NCBI GenBank assembly: GCA_015075305.1 | Contig: JABTUS010000013.1 | Location: 1-50,384 of the forward strand | Direction of reading: 5' to 3' | Length of the DNA stretch: 50,384 nt | Origin: Opitutaceae bacterium | GTDB lineage: Bacteria > Verrucomicrobiota > Verrucomicrobiia > Opitutales > Opitutaceae | Shown: piece by piece, positions 34,634 through 44,449 of the stretch | Layout of the letters: each line of letters begins with the position of its first letter | Position numbering within the stretch: the stretch's first letter is position 1 | Position numbers and translations under genes: made by a program | Notes under the pieces: model-generated | Told to the model about the DNA's origin: nothing | The model's database searches: none | The model's input: only the letters and a program-made list of their open reading frames with translations

Positions 34634-37600
34634 GTGGATTCCCATTCTTCGGCCGTTCATCCAGCTTCAGCAGGGCCCGCATCGCCCCGCCCGGAGTGCA
34701 TCCGGCTCAAGGGCGTGCGCCAGAACAATCTCAAGGGATTCGATCTGGATGTGCCGCTCGGAAAATACGTTGTCGTCACAGGACTGAGCGGGGCGGGCAA
34801 ATCGTCGCTCGTCTTCGACACGCTGCACGCCGAGGGACAGCGGCGCTATGTCGAGACGTTCAGCGCCTACACCCGGCAGTTTCTCGACCTCCTGGACAAG
34901 CCAAGGGTCGATTCGATCGAAAACATCCGGCCGTCCATCGCGATCGAGCAGTCCAACACGGTCAAGACCTCGCGCTCGACGGTGGGCACGATGACGGAGC
35001 TGACCGACTACTTCAAGGTGTGGTTCAGCCATGTCGCACACTGCTTCGATCCCGTGACGGGGGAAAGAGTGGAGGACGACACCCCTCAGTCGATCTGGAC
35101 AAAAACGCTCGAGCGGCACAGCGGCCGCAATCTCATCATCGGATTCACGATTCGGAAACCGGAGAAGCTGGCATGGGAGGAGATTCTGGCCAGCCTCAAG
35201 GCACAGGCCTACGTTCGAGCGCTCGTCCCCGAAACGGACACCGCTCCTGCGCGAATTATCGTGCGGCGCATCGAGGATCTGCTGAAGGATGCCTCTCTGC
35301 TCCGTGCACAAACGGCAATCACGGTCGCCCAGGATCGTCTGGCCGCACTGCCTGAAACCAGGGCGCGGTTTCTTGAGGCGGTTGAAGCGGCGCTGCACTT
35401 CGGCCAGGGACAGGTCCAGCTCTTCGACGCTGAATCGCTCACCGAACTCAGCCGCTACTCGCGCGGTCTCCATTCGCCCGCGACGGGACGCACCTTCCGC
35501 GCCGCGTCACCCGCGCTTTTCTCGTTCAATTCGCCCCTCGGTGCCTGCCCGCAGTGCCGCGGCTTCGGGCGAATCATCGAGATCGACTACCGGCGGGCCA
35601 TACCCGACGGAAACCTCTCCATCGAGGAGGGCGCGATCAAGTGCTGGGAAGGCGAGGTGTACAGCGCATCCAGGGATGATCTGCTCCGCGTCGCGCGAAA
35701 GCAAAGGATCCCCACACGCGTGCCGTTCTCCAGCCTGACCGAAGCGCAGCGCCGATTCGTCATCGACGGAGAGGATGGCTACGGTGAAAACGGACTCGAA
35801 TGGCCGAAGGCCTGGTATGGCGTGAAGGGTTTCTTTCGATGGCTCGAAAAGAACACCTACAAGATGCACGTGCGCGTCTTCCTCTCGCGCTACCGCGCCT
35901 ACAACCCCTGCCCCGCCTGCCGCGGCACCCGGCTGCAGCCGGAATCGCTCTGCTGGAAATGGAACGGCCACACACTGCCATCGCTGTATGCGATGCCGGT
36001 GGGCGACCTTCGCGCCATTCTGGAGTCATCCCCATCTTCCGCGGCTGGGCATGCCGGCTCACACAGCGCGTCAATCGCCTTCGATTCCATCCTCACCCGG
36101 CTGCGCTACCTCGACGAGGTGGGGCTGGCTTACCTCACGCTGGACCGGACATCCAAGACCCTCTCGGGCGGCGAGGTTCAGCGCGTGAACCTGACATCAT
36201 GCCTCGGAACCTCGCTCGTCGACACCTTGTTCGTCCTCGATGAACCCAGCGTCGGTCTTCATCCGCGCGACATCGACCGGCTCATTTCCATCGTGCGCAC
36301 ACTGACGGACGCGGGCAACACGGTCGTCGTTGTCGAGCACGACGAGGCCATGATCTGCGCGGCGGACCACGTGATCGAAGTCGGACCGGAGCCCGGCGCG
36401 CGCGGCGGGGAGATTGTCTTCCAAGGATCCCTGGAAGACCTGCTGAAATCCCCGTCCAGCCTCACCGGCGCATACGTGTCCGGACGCCGCAGCGTTCCCG
36501 TGCCATCCACGCGTCGTGCCGTTTCCCCATCGGATCCTCACCTGAGGCTGAGGAAGGTCACCAAGCACAATCTCCATGGCGTCGACATCGACATTCCGCT
36601 GCGACGGTTCGTCTGCCTGAGCGGTGTATCCGGTTCGGGCAAATCAACGTTGCTCGACCACGCCATCCATCAAGGCCTGCTCACAAAGGCCCATCAGTTG
36701 ACGGAGGATCCAGCCAGTATGGAGAGCATCACGACCGATCTCGAGTTTTCCGAGGTGATGCTGGTCGATCAATCGCCGTTGACGCGCACGCCGCGCTCGA
36801 ATCCCGCCGTGTACACCGGCGCCTGGGATCTCATACGGGACCTTTTTGGAAAACTGCCCGAGGCGCGGAAAAACGGCTTCTCCTCCTCCAGTTTTTCCTT
36901 CAACAGCGGCGACGGTCGCTGCGAGCACTGCCGGGGGCTCGGATACGAACGCGTGGAAATGCAGTTCCTGTCCGATGTCTTTGTCCCCTGCCCCATCTGC
37001 GAGGGTCGCCGCTTCAAACCGGAGGTGCTGGCCATCTCCTGGAACGGCCATTCCATCTCCGATCTTCTCTCCACCCCGGTGAGGGAGGCGATCCTCATCT
37101 TTGCGGACGAACCGCGCATCCAGCGGCGACTGGCTCCGCTCGAGGCCGTGGGACTCGACTACCTGACGCTGGGGCAGCCCCTGAACACGCTGAGCGGAGG
37201 CGAGGCGCAGCGTCTCAAACTCGTGCGGTACCTGGGTGCGTTCGCCTCGGACGATCCCTCCCACGCGCTGCTCCTGCTCGACGAACCCACCACGGGACTG
37301 CATCGCCATGACGTCCTGCGTCTCGTCGGCGTCCTTCAATCCCTGGTGGGGCGGGGGCACAGTGTGGTGGTGATCGAGCACAATCTCGATGTGCTCAAGT
37401 CCGCCGACTGGATCGTCGAGATCGGCCCGGGGGCGGGCGCTGACGGCGGACGCATCGTGTCGGCCGGCACGCCCGAGTCCTCGGCAGGAGGGAAAACCGC
37501 GACGGCGCCATTCCTCGCCCAGGCGCTGGGCGAGGCGCGCGAAGGAGAGGACCGTCCGCAGGCTGTGGCGGAGGCGCAGGGAGTGTATTCAAAATCCAGT

Positions 37601-40447
37601 GACACGATCGCCGCTCCCGCGAGCCAGGCGCTCACGTTGATTGGCGCCCGGGAGAACAATCTGAAGAATCTCTCGGTCTCGCTTCCGCACCGCGAGCTCA
37701 TCGTGGTCACGGGAGTGTCGGGCTCGGGCAAGTCGACGCTGGCCTTCGACATCGTGTTCGCCGAGGGGCAGCGCCGGTTCATGGAGGCGATGTCGCCCTA
37801 TGCGCGCCAGTTCGTCGAACAACTGCCGCGCCCCGACATCGACCGGCTCTCGGGAATTCCACCGACGGTCGCGATTGAGCAGCGCGTTACCCGGGGATCG
37901 AGAAAATCCACGGTCGCCACGATAACCGAGGTCGCCCAGTACCTGCGCCTGCTCTACGCGCGGCTCGGGGTTCAGCACAATCCCGACACGGACAAGCCCG
38001 TCGAACCGATGTCGCTCCGGCGTCTGACGACCCACATGGAGCGCCTGCTGGAGACGCCCGGTGCAAAACGCTCAAGGCAGATTCTGCTCTGCGCCCCACT
38101 CATACGCGGCAGGAAGGGGCATCACCTGCCCATTGCCTCCTGGATCGCTGAGCACGGATACCCGCTCATGCGGGTCGATGGAGGCATCGTGCGCGTGAAG
38201 GATTTCAAGGGAGTCGACCGCTACAAGGAGCACGACATCGAGGTTGTGGTCGGCGACCTGAAGGCTGTCATCGATCCCGAGGGATCCGGATCCGCGAAGA
38301 ACAGGCGGGGATCAACGCGCAGCCCGGAGGCCCGCCGCACAGGACCCGCGGAGTTTCTCAAGGATGCCCTTCGCATCGGAAAGGGATCCTGCTTTCTGTC
38401 CACGGCGCAGGGGAAGATCATCTCCTGGCTTTCGACAACCCGGACCGACGCCGAGACCGGCGAGAGTTTCCCGGAACTGGATCCGAAGCATTTTTCCCAC
38501 AATTCGCCGCGTGGATGGTGCCCGACCTGCCGCGGGCACGGCCGTGTCTTTCCGTGGATGCTGGAGATCGACGAGGAGGCCGATGACGAAGACCCCGCCG
38601 TGCGCCTTCGCCTGTTCGGCATTGAATCCGCCGAGGACCTCGCCTCCGAGGGCACACCCTGTCCGGAATGTCACGGCGAGCGACTCAACCGCATCGCACG
38701 CGCCGTGAAGCTCCACCTGCGCGGCGGAAGGACCGCCATCTCCCTGCCATCGCTGCTGCGGTCGACCCCCGCCGAGCTGCTTGCCACGCTGGGGCGACTT
38801 GAACTCGATGCGCGCGGGAGACTGATCACGCAGGACGTCATTCCCCAGATCAGGGAGCGTCTCCGTTTTCTTGACCACGTGGGACTGGGTTATCTTTCAC
38901 TGGACCGCCCCACCGACACGCTGTCGGGCGGGGAGGCCCAGCGCATTCGTCTCGCCGCCCAGCTCGGCACCAATCTCGCCGGCGTGCTCTACGTTCTCGA
39001 CGAACCCAGCATCGGGCTGCATGCGCGCGACAACAACCGCCTCATCGAAACGCTGCTGAAACTGCGCGACAAGGGGAACTCGCTGCTCGTCGTCGAACAC
39101 GACGATGAAATCATGCAGCGGGCTGACCGCATCGTGGATCTCGGCCCGGCCGCCGGCATTCATGGCGGAGAACTGCTCGCCAACGGAACGCCTGTAGAAA
39201 TCAGAAGCAGCAAGAGCTCGATCACAGGACTGTTCCTTGAGCGCGGCATCATCCACCCTTCTCGCCGATCCTACCGGACGGTACCGGATGGTCCGCATGG
39301 ACGCGACTGGCTGCGACTGACAAAGGCGCATTTCCGCAATCTCAAGGGCTTCGACATCGCGATTCCACCAGCGCGGCTCGTCATGGTCGCCGGCCCCAGC
39401 GGCGCGGGCAAATCCACCCTGTTTCGCGACCTGCTGCACCCCGCCGTCAAGCACGCCATCGCCGGCGATCTCGAACGCCTCAACGGAAAGGACTTTGTCA
39501 GGAACTCAAAGTTCGCTGCTGACGGAGGCACTGCCAGGCCATCGGCTCCTCCCTTTGCCCTGCTCACCGGTGGCAATGCCTTCCGCTCAGTCATCGAGGT
39601 CGATCAATCACCGATCGGAAAAACCCCAAGGTCCACACCGGCGACCTATCTCGGCATCTTCGATCTCATCCGACAATTCTTCGCTGCGCTGCCGGAGTCG
39701 AAGGTCCGTGGCTACGCACCGGGTCGTTTTTCGTTCAACACACCGGGAGGACGCTGCCCGACCTGCGAGGGCGGCGGTCGCATCCGCATGGAAATGGCCT
39801 TCATGCCCGACACCTACCTGCCCTGCGACGACTGCCAGGGACTTCGCTACGGCCCGGAGCTCGCCGGTGTCACATGGAAGGGGAAGAGCATCGGTGAGGT
39901 GCTGCGCCTGTCCTTTGAGGAAGCGGTTGAATTCTTTGATTTTCACTCCCGCATTTCCCAGGTCTGCAGGCTGATGAACGACTGCGGCCTCGGCTACCTG
40001 ACGCTTGGACAAAGCTCCCCTTCCCTCTCCGGTGGCGAGGCCCAGCGCCTGAAGCTGGTGACCGAACTCTCGCACGGGCTCGCGACCTTCCGCGAGCGCA
40101 GCCGCGGGCAGCAGCCGCGCAATCTCTACCTGCTTGAGGAACCTACGATCGGACTCCACCTGAGCGATTGCGAACGGCTCATCGCCCTGCTGCATGCCCT
40201 GGTCGATCAGGGACACAGCGTTGTTGTCATCGAGCACCACCTCGACCTGCTCGCAGAAGCCGACTGGATCATCGAACTCGGACCGGATGGTGGCCCAAAT
40301 GGAGGCGAGCTCATTTATCAGGGCCCGCTTCAAGGTCTGCTGCGCAACAGGCAAAGCCCAACCGCCCCCTACCTTCGCAAGAAGCTCACTTCCGACGCCA
40401 GCTCACTTCCGAAACGCGGCGAGACCGCTACATCCCGAAGACCTTGA
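34634..40447 (+). CDS. uvrA: double-length (tandem) UvrA excinuclease subunit
   Basis: The 1937-residue protein contains two complete UvrA copies in one chain. Four ABC ATP-binding motifs are visible: GLSGAGKSS near 50, GVSGSGKST near 664, GVSGSGKST near 1027 and GPSGAGKST near 1587. Four signatures (LSGGE) lie near 510, 853, 1430 and 1798. Zinc-finger pairs such as CPQCRGFG, CPACRGTR, CEHCRGLG, CPICEGRR, CPTCRGHG and CPECHGER occur in both halves. UvrA normally is about 940 residues and works as a dimer for damage recognition in nucleotide excision repair; a fused chain would be a pre-formed dimer. The start is a GTG at 34634; no in-frame ATG precedes the first motif. The last 20 bases overlap the convergent gene. 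Confidence 0.92.
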   Translation: MDSHSSAVHPASAGPASPRPECIRLKGVRQNNLKGFDLDVPLGKYVVVTGLSGAGKSSLVFDTLHAEGQRRYVETFSAYTRQFLDLLDKPRVDSIENIRPSIAIEQSNTVKTSRSTVGTMTELTDYFKVWFSHVAHCFDPVTGERVEDDTPQSIWTKTLERHSGRNLIIGFTIRKPEKLAWEEILASLKAQAYVRALVPETDTAPARIIVRRIEDLLKDASLLRAQTAITVAQDRLAALPETRARFLEAVEAALHFGQGQVQLFDAESLTELSRYSRGLHSPATGRTFRAASPALFSFNSPLGACPQCRGFGRIIEIDYRRAIPDGNLSIEEGAIKCWEGEVYSASRDDLLRVARKQRIPTRVPFSSLTEAQRRFVIDGEDGYGENGLEWPKAWYGVKGFFRWLEKNTYKMHVRVFLSRYRAYNPCPACRGTRLQPESLCWKWNGHTLPSLYAMPVGDLRAILESSPSSAAGHAGSHSASIAFDSILTRLRYLDEVGLAYLTLDRTSKTLSGGEVQRVNLTSCLGTSLVDTLFVLDEPSVGLHPRDIDRLISIVRTLTDAGNTVVVVEHDEAMICAADHVIEVGPEPGARGGEIVFQGSLEDLLKSPSSLTGAYVSGRRSVPVPSTRRAVSPSDPHLRLRKVTKHNLHGVDIDIPLRRFVCLSGVSGSGKSTLLDHAIHQGLLTKAHQLTEDPASMESITTDLEFSEVMLVDQSPLTRTPRSNPAVYTGAWDLIRDLFGKLPEARKNGFSSSSFSFNSGDGRCEHCRGLGYERVEMQFLSDVFVPCPICEGRRFKPEVLAISWNGHSISDLLSTPVREAILIFADEPRIQRRLAPLEAVGLDYLTLGQPLNTLSGGEAQRLKLVRYLGAFASDDPSHALLLLDEPTTGLHRHDVLRLVGVLQSLVGRGHSVVVIEHNLDVLKSADWIVEIGPGAGADGGRIVSAGTPESSAGGKTATAPFLAQALGEAREGEDRPQAVAEAQGVYSKSSDTIAAPASQALTLIGARENNLKNLSVSLPHRELIVVTGVSGSGKSTLAFDIVFAEGQRRFMEAMSPYARQFVEQLPRPDIDRLSGIPPTVAIEQRVTRGSRKSTVATITEVAQYLRLLYARLGVQHNPDTDKPVEPMSLRRLTTHMERLLETPGAKRSRQILLCAPLIRGRKGHHLPIASWIAEHGYPLMRVDGGIVRVKDFKGVDRYKEHDIEVVVGDLKAVIDPEGSGSAKNRRGSTRSPEARRTGPAEFLKDALRIGKGSCFLSTAQGKIISWLSTTRTDAETGESFPELDPKHFSHNSPRGWCPTCRGHGRVFPWMLEIDEEADDEDPAVRLRLFGIESAEDLASEGTPCPECHGERLNRIARAVKLHLRGGRTAISLPSLLRSTPAELLATLGRLELDARGRLITQDVIPQIRERLRFLDHVGLGYLSLDRPTDTLSGGEAQRIRLAAQLGTNLAGVLYVLDEPSIGLHARDNNRLIETLLKLRDKGNSLLVVEHDDEIMQRADRIVDLGPAAGIHGGELLANGTPVEIRSSKSSITGLFLERGIIHPSRRSYRTVPDGPHGRDWLRLTKAHFRNLKGFDIAIPPARLVMVAGPSGAGKSTLFRDLLHPAVKHAIAGDLERLNGKDFVRNSKFAADGGTARPSAPPFALLTGGNAFRSVIEVDQSPIGKTPRSTPATYLGIFDLIRQFFAALPESKVRGYAPGRFSFNTPGGRCPTCEGGGRIRMEMAFMPDTYLPCDDCQGLRYGPELAGVTWKGKSIGEVLRLSFEEAVEFFDFHSRISQVCRLMNDCGLGYLTLGQSSPSLSGGEAQRLKLVTELSHGLATFRERSRGQQPRNLYLLEEPTIGLHLSDCERLIALLHALVDQGHSVVVIEHHLDLLAEADWIIELGPDGGPNGGELIYQGPLQGLLRNRQSPTAPYLRKKLTSDASSLPKRGETATSRRP

Positions 40448-41840
40448 GCAGCCCGTTCCAGATGGATGCCCAGAATTTTCCCGCCTTCTCAGCCGCACCC
40501 GCCTGCGCTGTTTCCTGACAGATGAAAACGCCCGGTCCGGCAAAGAGATCGTCGAACAGCGGATTCATGTCGCGATAGTAGCCCCAGAAGGTCTCCGCCC
40601 TGACGGGCCGATAGGCCAGATTCGGCGTAAACCCGATCGTGGCATCCTGATTGGTCCTGCGGGCCGCGCGTGCCTGTCCATCCCGCTCCGTCAGGTGCTC
40701 GGCGCGCACACCCCGTGTTCCCGCGACAATCAGGCGGCAGGGTCCCCTGAATTCGAAAAACCTGAACTGCAGGGTCACCCAAGACAGCCACCTCCAAATC
40801 ACCCACCGTCTTGAAATGCGCAGGCGTTCACCGGCTGGATTGATTGCCCCTGCGAGATAACTCGGCCTCAGGATCAATGATCCACCCTGCGGCACCTGCA
40901 CCACCGCCAGCTCGATGTGCGGATCCTTGGCATTGGAAAAGGTGACAAGATACTGCGCTCCCGCGGTTGAGTTCCGCATCTCGACAAGTTCCGACAGTCC
41001 GCAGGCAAGACTCGTGAAGGGAATGCTCCAATCGAGAAGGAATCGCGTCTTTCGGGTCAGACCTTCATCACTCGCCTGCAGGTACTTTTCCTTCACGCGC
41101 AGGCGCTCCCCCGGCCACAGGAGCGAATCCACGGATACATGGCTGGGACCGACATCCGGATTGAAGCCAGCCACCGAACTGAATCGAAGCGGCCTGCCGG
41201 CAGCCACGAGTGGCGCGATGCCGTAGTACATGAAGAGCTTCCAGAGTGTCGGTCCAAACAGGTAGGTCGCCAGCGCAACCGCGATGTACCACTTGCTCGC
41301 ATCCCACGCGGCCTTCAGATAGCGCATGCCCGCGGCGTCCGCGTTTTCCGCATGGACAATCTGACGATCGACTCGTTCGAGCGAAAGCGCCACACCCTCC
41401 TTCTCCCACAGCGTGTGCGTCAGCAGCCGTTCAATCTCCGGGAGTTTTCCGGCCGCCTCCTTTTTCAACGCCTCCACCTTCTTCGCCTGCTCTTCGTTCA
41501 TGCGCTGCTGCTCGGCGTTGCCAAACAGCCGGTCCCACCAGCTTGAAAGTTCGCGCAGCATCCCCAGGATTTTCTCGGCCCTCTGAATTCTGTCCTTTTG
41601 CAACGCCGCCTCCGCCTGAATTGAGGCGATGCGCGACTCGATCTGCGTCTTCAGCGTCAACAAACGCTCCTTCTCACCCTTCAGCGCAGCCACCACCTGG
41701 CTGTTCCCGCCCTTGGCCGCGCGCTGGTCCTGAATGAAAAAGTACAGCGCATACGCCACCAGCGCCAGGACAACAATCAATGTCACAACCGCAAGTTTCT
41801 GCAGGAGCCAGGCAGCCAGTTTCGCGAGTAACGATGACAT
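40428..41840 (-). CDS. membrane coiled-coil protein of unknown function
   Basis: A 470-residue protein not recognised as any named family. It has a membrane helix at residues 12-34 (LLQKLAVVTLIVVLALVAYA), a long charged helical or coiled-coil segment (about 45-180, repeated Lys/Glu/Gln with WWDRLFGNAEQQRMNEEQAK), a second hydrophobic segment at about 190-215 (WYIAVALATYLFGPTLW), and a 250-residue soluble part. The soluble part has beta-rich strings (ELAVVQVPQGGSLILRPSYL) with a weak resemblance to AIM24-like domains. It is likely anchored in the inner membrane. Its end overlaps uvrA by 20 bases in convergent orientation; the start is 171 bases from the divergent gdhA. Confidence 0.72.
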   Translation of the reverse strand: MSSLLAKLAAWLLQKLAVVTLIVVLALVAYALYFFIQDQRAAKGGNSQVVAALKGEKERLLTLKTQIESRIASIQAEAALQKDRIQRAEKILGMLRELSSWWDRLFGNAEQQRMNEEQAKKVEALKKEAAGKLPEIERLLTHTLWEKEGVALSLERVDRQIVHAENADAAGMRYLKAAWDASKWYIAVALATYLFGPTLWKLFMYYGIAPLVAAGRPLRFSSVAGFNPDVGPSHVSVDSLLWPGERLRVKEKYLQASDEGLTRKTRFLLDWSIPFTSLACGLSELVEMRNSTAGAQYLVTFSNAKDPHIELAVVQVPQGGSLILRPSYLAGAINPAGERLRISRRWVIWRWLSWVTLQFRFFEFRGPCRLIVAGTRGVRAEHLTERDGQARAARRTNQDATIGFTPNLAYRPVRAETFWGYYRDMNPLFDDLFAGPGVFICQETAQAGAAEKAGKFWASIWNGLLKVFGM

Positions 41841-42011
41841 TCAAATCACTCTGGACCGGACCGCATGCGGTTTTCAACCGCCTTTGGACGACCGTGCATC
41901 GCACCACGCCTCAGTATCGAATGAGAGGGGTTGCGATTCATCGATTTTGACGATTGATATCCTTTGTAGAACCGACGCTGCAATCGTTCCGAGACACCAT
42001 CCAAAACCGTC

Positions 42012-43286
42012 ATGTCAAAAGCCATTGTTTCTCCGCTATACAACTCCGATGTTTTCCGCATGGCCTGCCGGCAGTTTGACCAGGCCGCCGATGCGATAAG
42101 CATTCCGGAAGCCGTCCGGGACAGAACCAAGTGGCCGCGACGCTGCATGGCCGTGTCCCTGCCGGTCCGGATGGACAATGGAACGGTGACAATTTTTGAG
42201 GGCTACCGGGTTCAGCACAATCTGTCGACGGGTCCGTCCAAGGGCGGCGTCCGTTTCCATCCGGATGTCACGATCGGCGAGGTAGCCGCGCTCGCGATGT
42301 GGATGAGCTGGAAATGCTCGCTGGCGGGCATTCCCTACGGTGGTGCCAAGGGCGGCGTTATCGTCGATCCGGGCAAGCTTTCCGAAGGTGAACTCGAGCG
42401 GCTTTCACGCCGTTACATGCAGGAGCTGATTCCCTTCATCGGCCCCCAGATCGACGTGCCGGCCCCTGATGTCGGCACGAACGAAAGGATCATGGGCTGG
42501 ATGCTCGACACCTACTCCAATCACGTCGGCCGCCTGGAGCCCGCCATCGTCACAGGAAAACCACTCTCTCTCGGCGGCTCCCAGGGCCGCCGAGAAGCCA
42601 CGGGCGCGGGTGTGGCCTACCTGATCAAGTCCTACCTCGCCGATCTCAACATTCCCGTCGGCGAGGCCACGGTCGCAATCCAGGGATTCGGCAACGTCGG
42701 ATCGGAAACCGCCCTCGCCCTCGACAACTACGGCATCAAGGTCGTGGCCATCTCGGATCTCTCCGGAGCCTTTCACAATGCAAAGGGCATCAATGTGAAG
42801 AAGGCCGTCGAGTACCTGAAGTTCAGCCGGTTCCTCAAGGATTTCGACGGAGGCGACGAGATCACGAACGAACAGCTTCTGACGACAAAATGCACCGTGC
42901 TTGTTCCCGCCGCGCTCGAGCGGGTGATCACGCATGAAAATGCCCCGCACCTTCAATGCAGGATTCTCGCCGAGGCCGCAAACGGACCCACAACCAACCA
43001 GGCCGACCGCGTCATCGAACGTCGGGGTGACATCGAGGTGATCCCCGACGTGCTCTGCAATTCCGGCGGGGTGATCGTCTCCTACTTCGAGTGGCTGCAG
43101 AACCTGCAGCACTACTACTGGTCCCGCGAAGAGGTCCTCGCCAAGCTCTTCGCGATGCTCGACAAGGCCAGGCACTCCGTCGAATACCAGAAGCGCAAGT
43201 TCAAGTTCAGCCGCCGGCTCGCCGCGCTCACCCTGGGCATCTCGCGCGTCGCCGAGGCAAAACAGAGCCGCGGGCTCTTCCCGTGA
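42012..43286 (+). CDS. gdhA: glutamate dehydrogenase (hexameric Glu/Leu/Phe/Val dehydrogenase)
   Basis: A 424-residue amino-acid dehydrogenase. The substrate-binding lysines lie in GPSKGGVRFHP (Lys77) and WKCSLAGIPYGGAKGG (Lys101, and catalytic Lys113 in the GAKGG turn), with Asp in DVPAPDVGTNE. The Rossmann motif is IQGFGNVGSETAL. Length and motifs fit small-subunit (about 420-residue) glutamate dehydrogenases such as GdhA/RocG, which interconvert glutamate and 2-oxoglutarate plus ammonia. NAD versus NADP preference cannot be read reliably. The ATG at 42012 matches the usual N-terminus; the 171-base divergent region upstream should hold its promoter. Confidence 0.93.
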   Translation: MSKAIVSPLYNSDVFRMACRQFDQAADAISIPEAVRDRTKWPRRCMAVSLPVRMDNGTVTIFEGYRVQHNLSTGPSKGGVRFHPDVTIGEVAALAMWMSWKCSLAGIPYGGAKGGVIVDPGKLSEGELERLSRRYMQELIPFIGPQIDVPAPDVGTNERIMGWMLDTYSNHVGRLEPAIVTGKPLSLGGSQGRREATGAGVAYLIKSYLADLNIPVGEATVAIQGFGNVGSETALALDNYGIKVVAISDLSGAFHNAKGINVKKAVEYLKFSRFLKDFDGGDEITNEQLLTTKCTVLVPAALERVITHENAPHLQCRILAEAANGPTTNQADRVIERRGDIEVIPDVLCNSGGVIVSYFEWLQNLQHYYWSREEVLAKLFAMLDKARHSVEYQKRKFKFSRRLAALTLGISRVAEAKQSRGLFP

Positions 43287-43300
43287 CCAAAACAGGATTT

Positions 43301-43320
43301 CGCGGTGAACTTCACCCGCG
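43301..43320. terminator. possible hairpin terminator downstream of gdhA
   Basis: CGCGGTGAAC TTCACCCGCG forms an almost perfect hairpin 15 bases after the gdhA stop. No T-run follows, so a rho-independent terminator is only weakly supported. Confidence 0.3.
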
Positions 43321-43501
43321 CAGGGCGCGCTCGAAACGGGTGAAGAGTGGACCTCCTTGCCAATTGGGTGGAATTGGGTGCCCCATTGCGTAATGTTCAA
43401 TTGCCAGAGCCTGAAAATCACCCCTGAAATCCCTGGCCTGATCGCGGAGATCGACGAGTTCAAGGGAGCCTGGCGGACCATGGACAATCTGCCTCCTGTC
43501 A

Positions 43502-43632
43502 CCAGCCCATGGCAACGCCATGGGTTCGGGCTGAGTCGGAATGCGAAGCCCCGAAGGGGTGCAATATCACCAGCCCATGGCAACGCCATGGGTTCACAGA
43601 TGAACCGAAAACAGAGAGCCCTGAAGGGGCGG
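43502..43632. repeat. hairpin repeat cluster 1 (H1-H2-H1-H2)
   Basis: Two units of about 68 bases follow each other. Each has hairpin H1 (CCCATGGCAACGCCATGGG, 8-base stem) at 43506-43524 and 43574-43592, then hairpin H2 (AGCCCCGAAGGGGT, near 43548-43560, and GCCCTGAAGGGGC, near 43618-43630). Similar clusters recur at 48026 and 48374. The alternating stem-loops resemble REP/BIME elements. Open frames crossing them are not genuine. Confidence 0.8.
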
Positions 43633-43637
43633 CACAT

Positions 43638-43880
43638 TTCTCTCGAGTTTGCTTCATCGCGCAGCCCGCTCACACCCGTGCTGTTGGACCAATGACGGTT
43701 GCCGATGGAATCGTAGGCGTATTCATGGCGGCGACCCGGCAGCGGCGCAGCCTGGCTCGTCACATTCGTACCGAGGTAGCCGATCCCCGCGGTCAGTTCC
43801 CCGCGTCCATTGTAGGCAAATTGGGGGTTTGTGGCGTCGCCAAAGTCCGCGTAGGCGATGCCCGCCTCGTGTGCTCTTGC
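43638..43880 (-). pseudogene. fragment A of an RHS-repeat protein gene
   Basis: On the minus strand this encodes a stretch with YD/RHS motifs: AHEAGIAYADFGDATNPQ, FAYNGRGELTAGIGYLG, RRHEYAYDSIGNRHWS. It has no start or stop of its own and runs straight into hairpin cluster 1. It is homologous to fragment B (48550-48840); by eye roughly 85-90% of bases agree. It is an internal core piece of an RHS gene, not a toxin tip. Boundaries are approximate. Confidence 0.7.
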
Positions 43881-44001
43881 TTTTCTTGATCACCACAAAG
43901 GTCAGGGGCCGACCCCGTGGGAAAGGCTTCGTGATCGGTATCGGGGCCATCCCGACGATTGTGTTCGTGCGCTGCCGAGTCTTTTTGGCGGGCGCGGTCA
44001 G

Positions 44002-44439
44002 TCATGTTTTCTCATCCATTTTGACCCTAACCAAAAGAACGGGGATATCGGTGCGGTGCCGGACGCCTTCGGCGACACTGCCCAGCAGCACGTCGTTCAC
44101 GAATCCGTGCCCGTGCGTCGCCATCGCGATTAGATCGCAGTTCGTTTCTCGCGCAATCCGAAGGATCTCGCGGATGGGGTCGCCGCATGCGAGATGCGAT
44201 GTCACATCGAAACCTTTGCCGGCCAGCTCCGCCCGATGCCGGGCGAGATGCTCGCGGTCAGCGACAATCTCGGGCGAGTCCGCGAGGTTGAGCTGCTCTC
44301 GATTCCGCGCGGCGTGACCATCGGCGACATGAAGAAGATGCAACTGGGCCCCTCCCCAGTGCGCCAGCGACTCAACGTGCGGAAGAATCGTTGCGTCGGC
44401 GGAAGTGAGATCGAGAGGGACGAGAATCGTATTGTACAT
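44002..44439 (-). CDS. uspA: universal stress protein
   Basis: A 145-residue UspA-domain protein from the start MYNTILVPLDLTSAD. The ATP-binding loop of the family is visible as THGHGFVNDVLLGSVAEGV (Gly-rich turn followed by GS) and the closing strand is IPVLLVRVK. The ATG at 44439 gives the typical N-terminal strand; ten upstream codons are less likely. It starts 10 bases after the mntH stop on the same strand. UspA and manganese-transporter genes are often adjacent or fused, so a joint role in metal or oxidative stress is plausible. Confidence 0.88.
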   Translation of the reverse strand: MYNTILVPLDLTSADATILPHVESLAHWGGAQLHLLHVADGHAARNREQLNLADSPEIVADREHLARHRAELAGKGFDVTSHLACGDPIREILRIARETNCDLIAMATHGHGFVNDVLLGSVAEGVRHRTDIPVLLVRVKMDEKT

Positions 44440-44449
44440 CGGGATTGGT

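Noticed and set aside
41940-41975. Sigma-70-like promoter TTGACG upstream of gdhA
   Set aside because: No acceptable -10 hexamer at the right spacing; not included.
42405-43763. Long minus-strand open frame over gdhA and hairpin cluster 1
   Set aside because: Opposite to a well-supported glutamate dehydrogenase, then crosses hairpin repeats. Only its first 40 residues are an RHS remnant.
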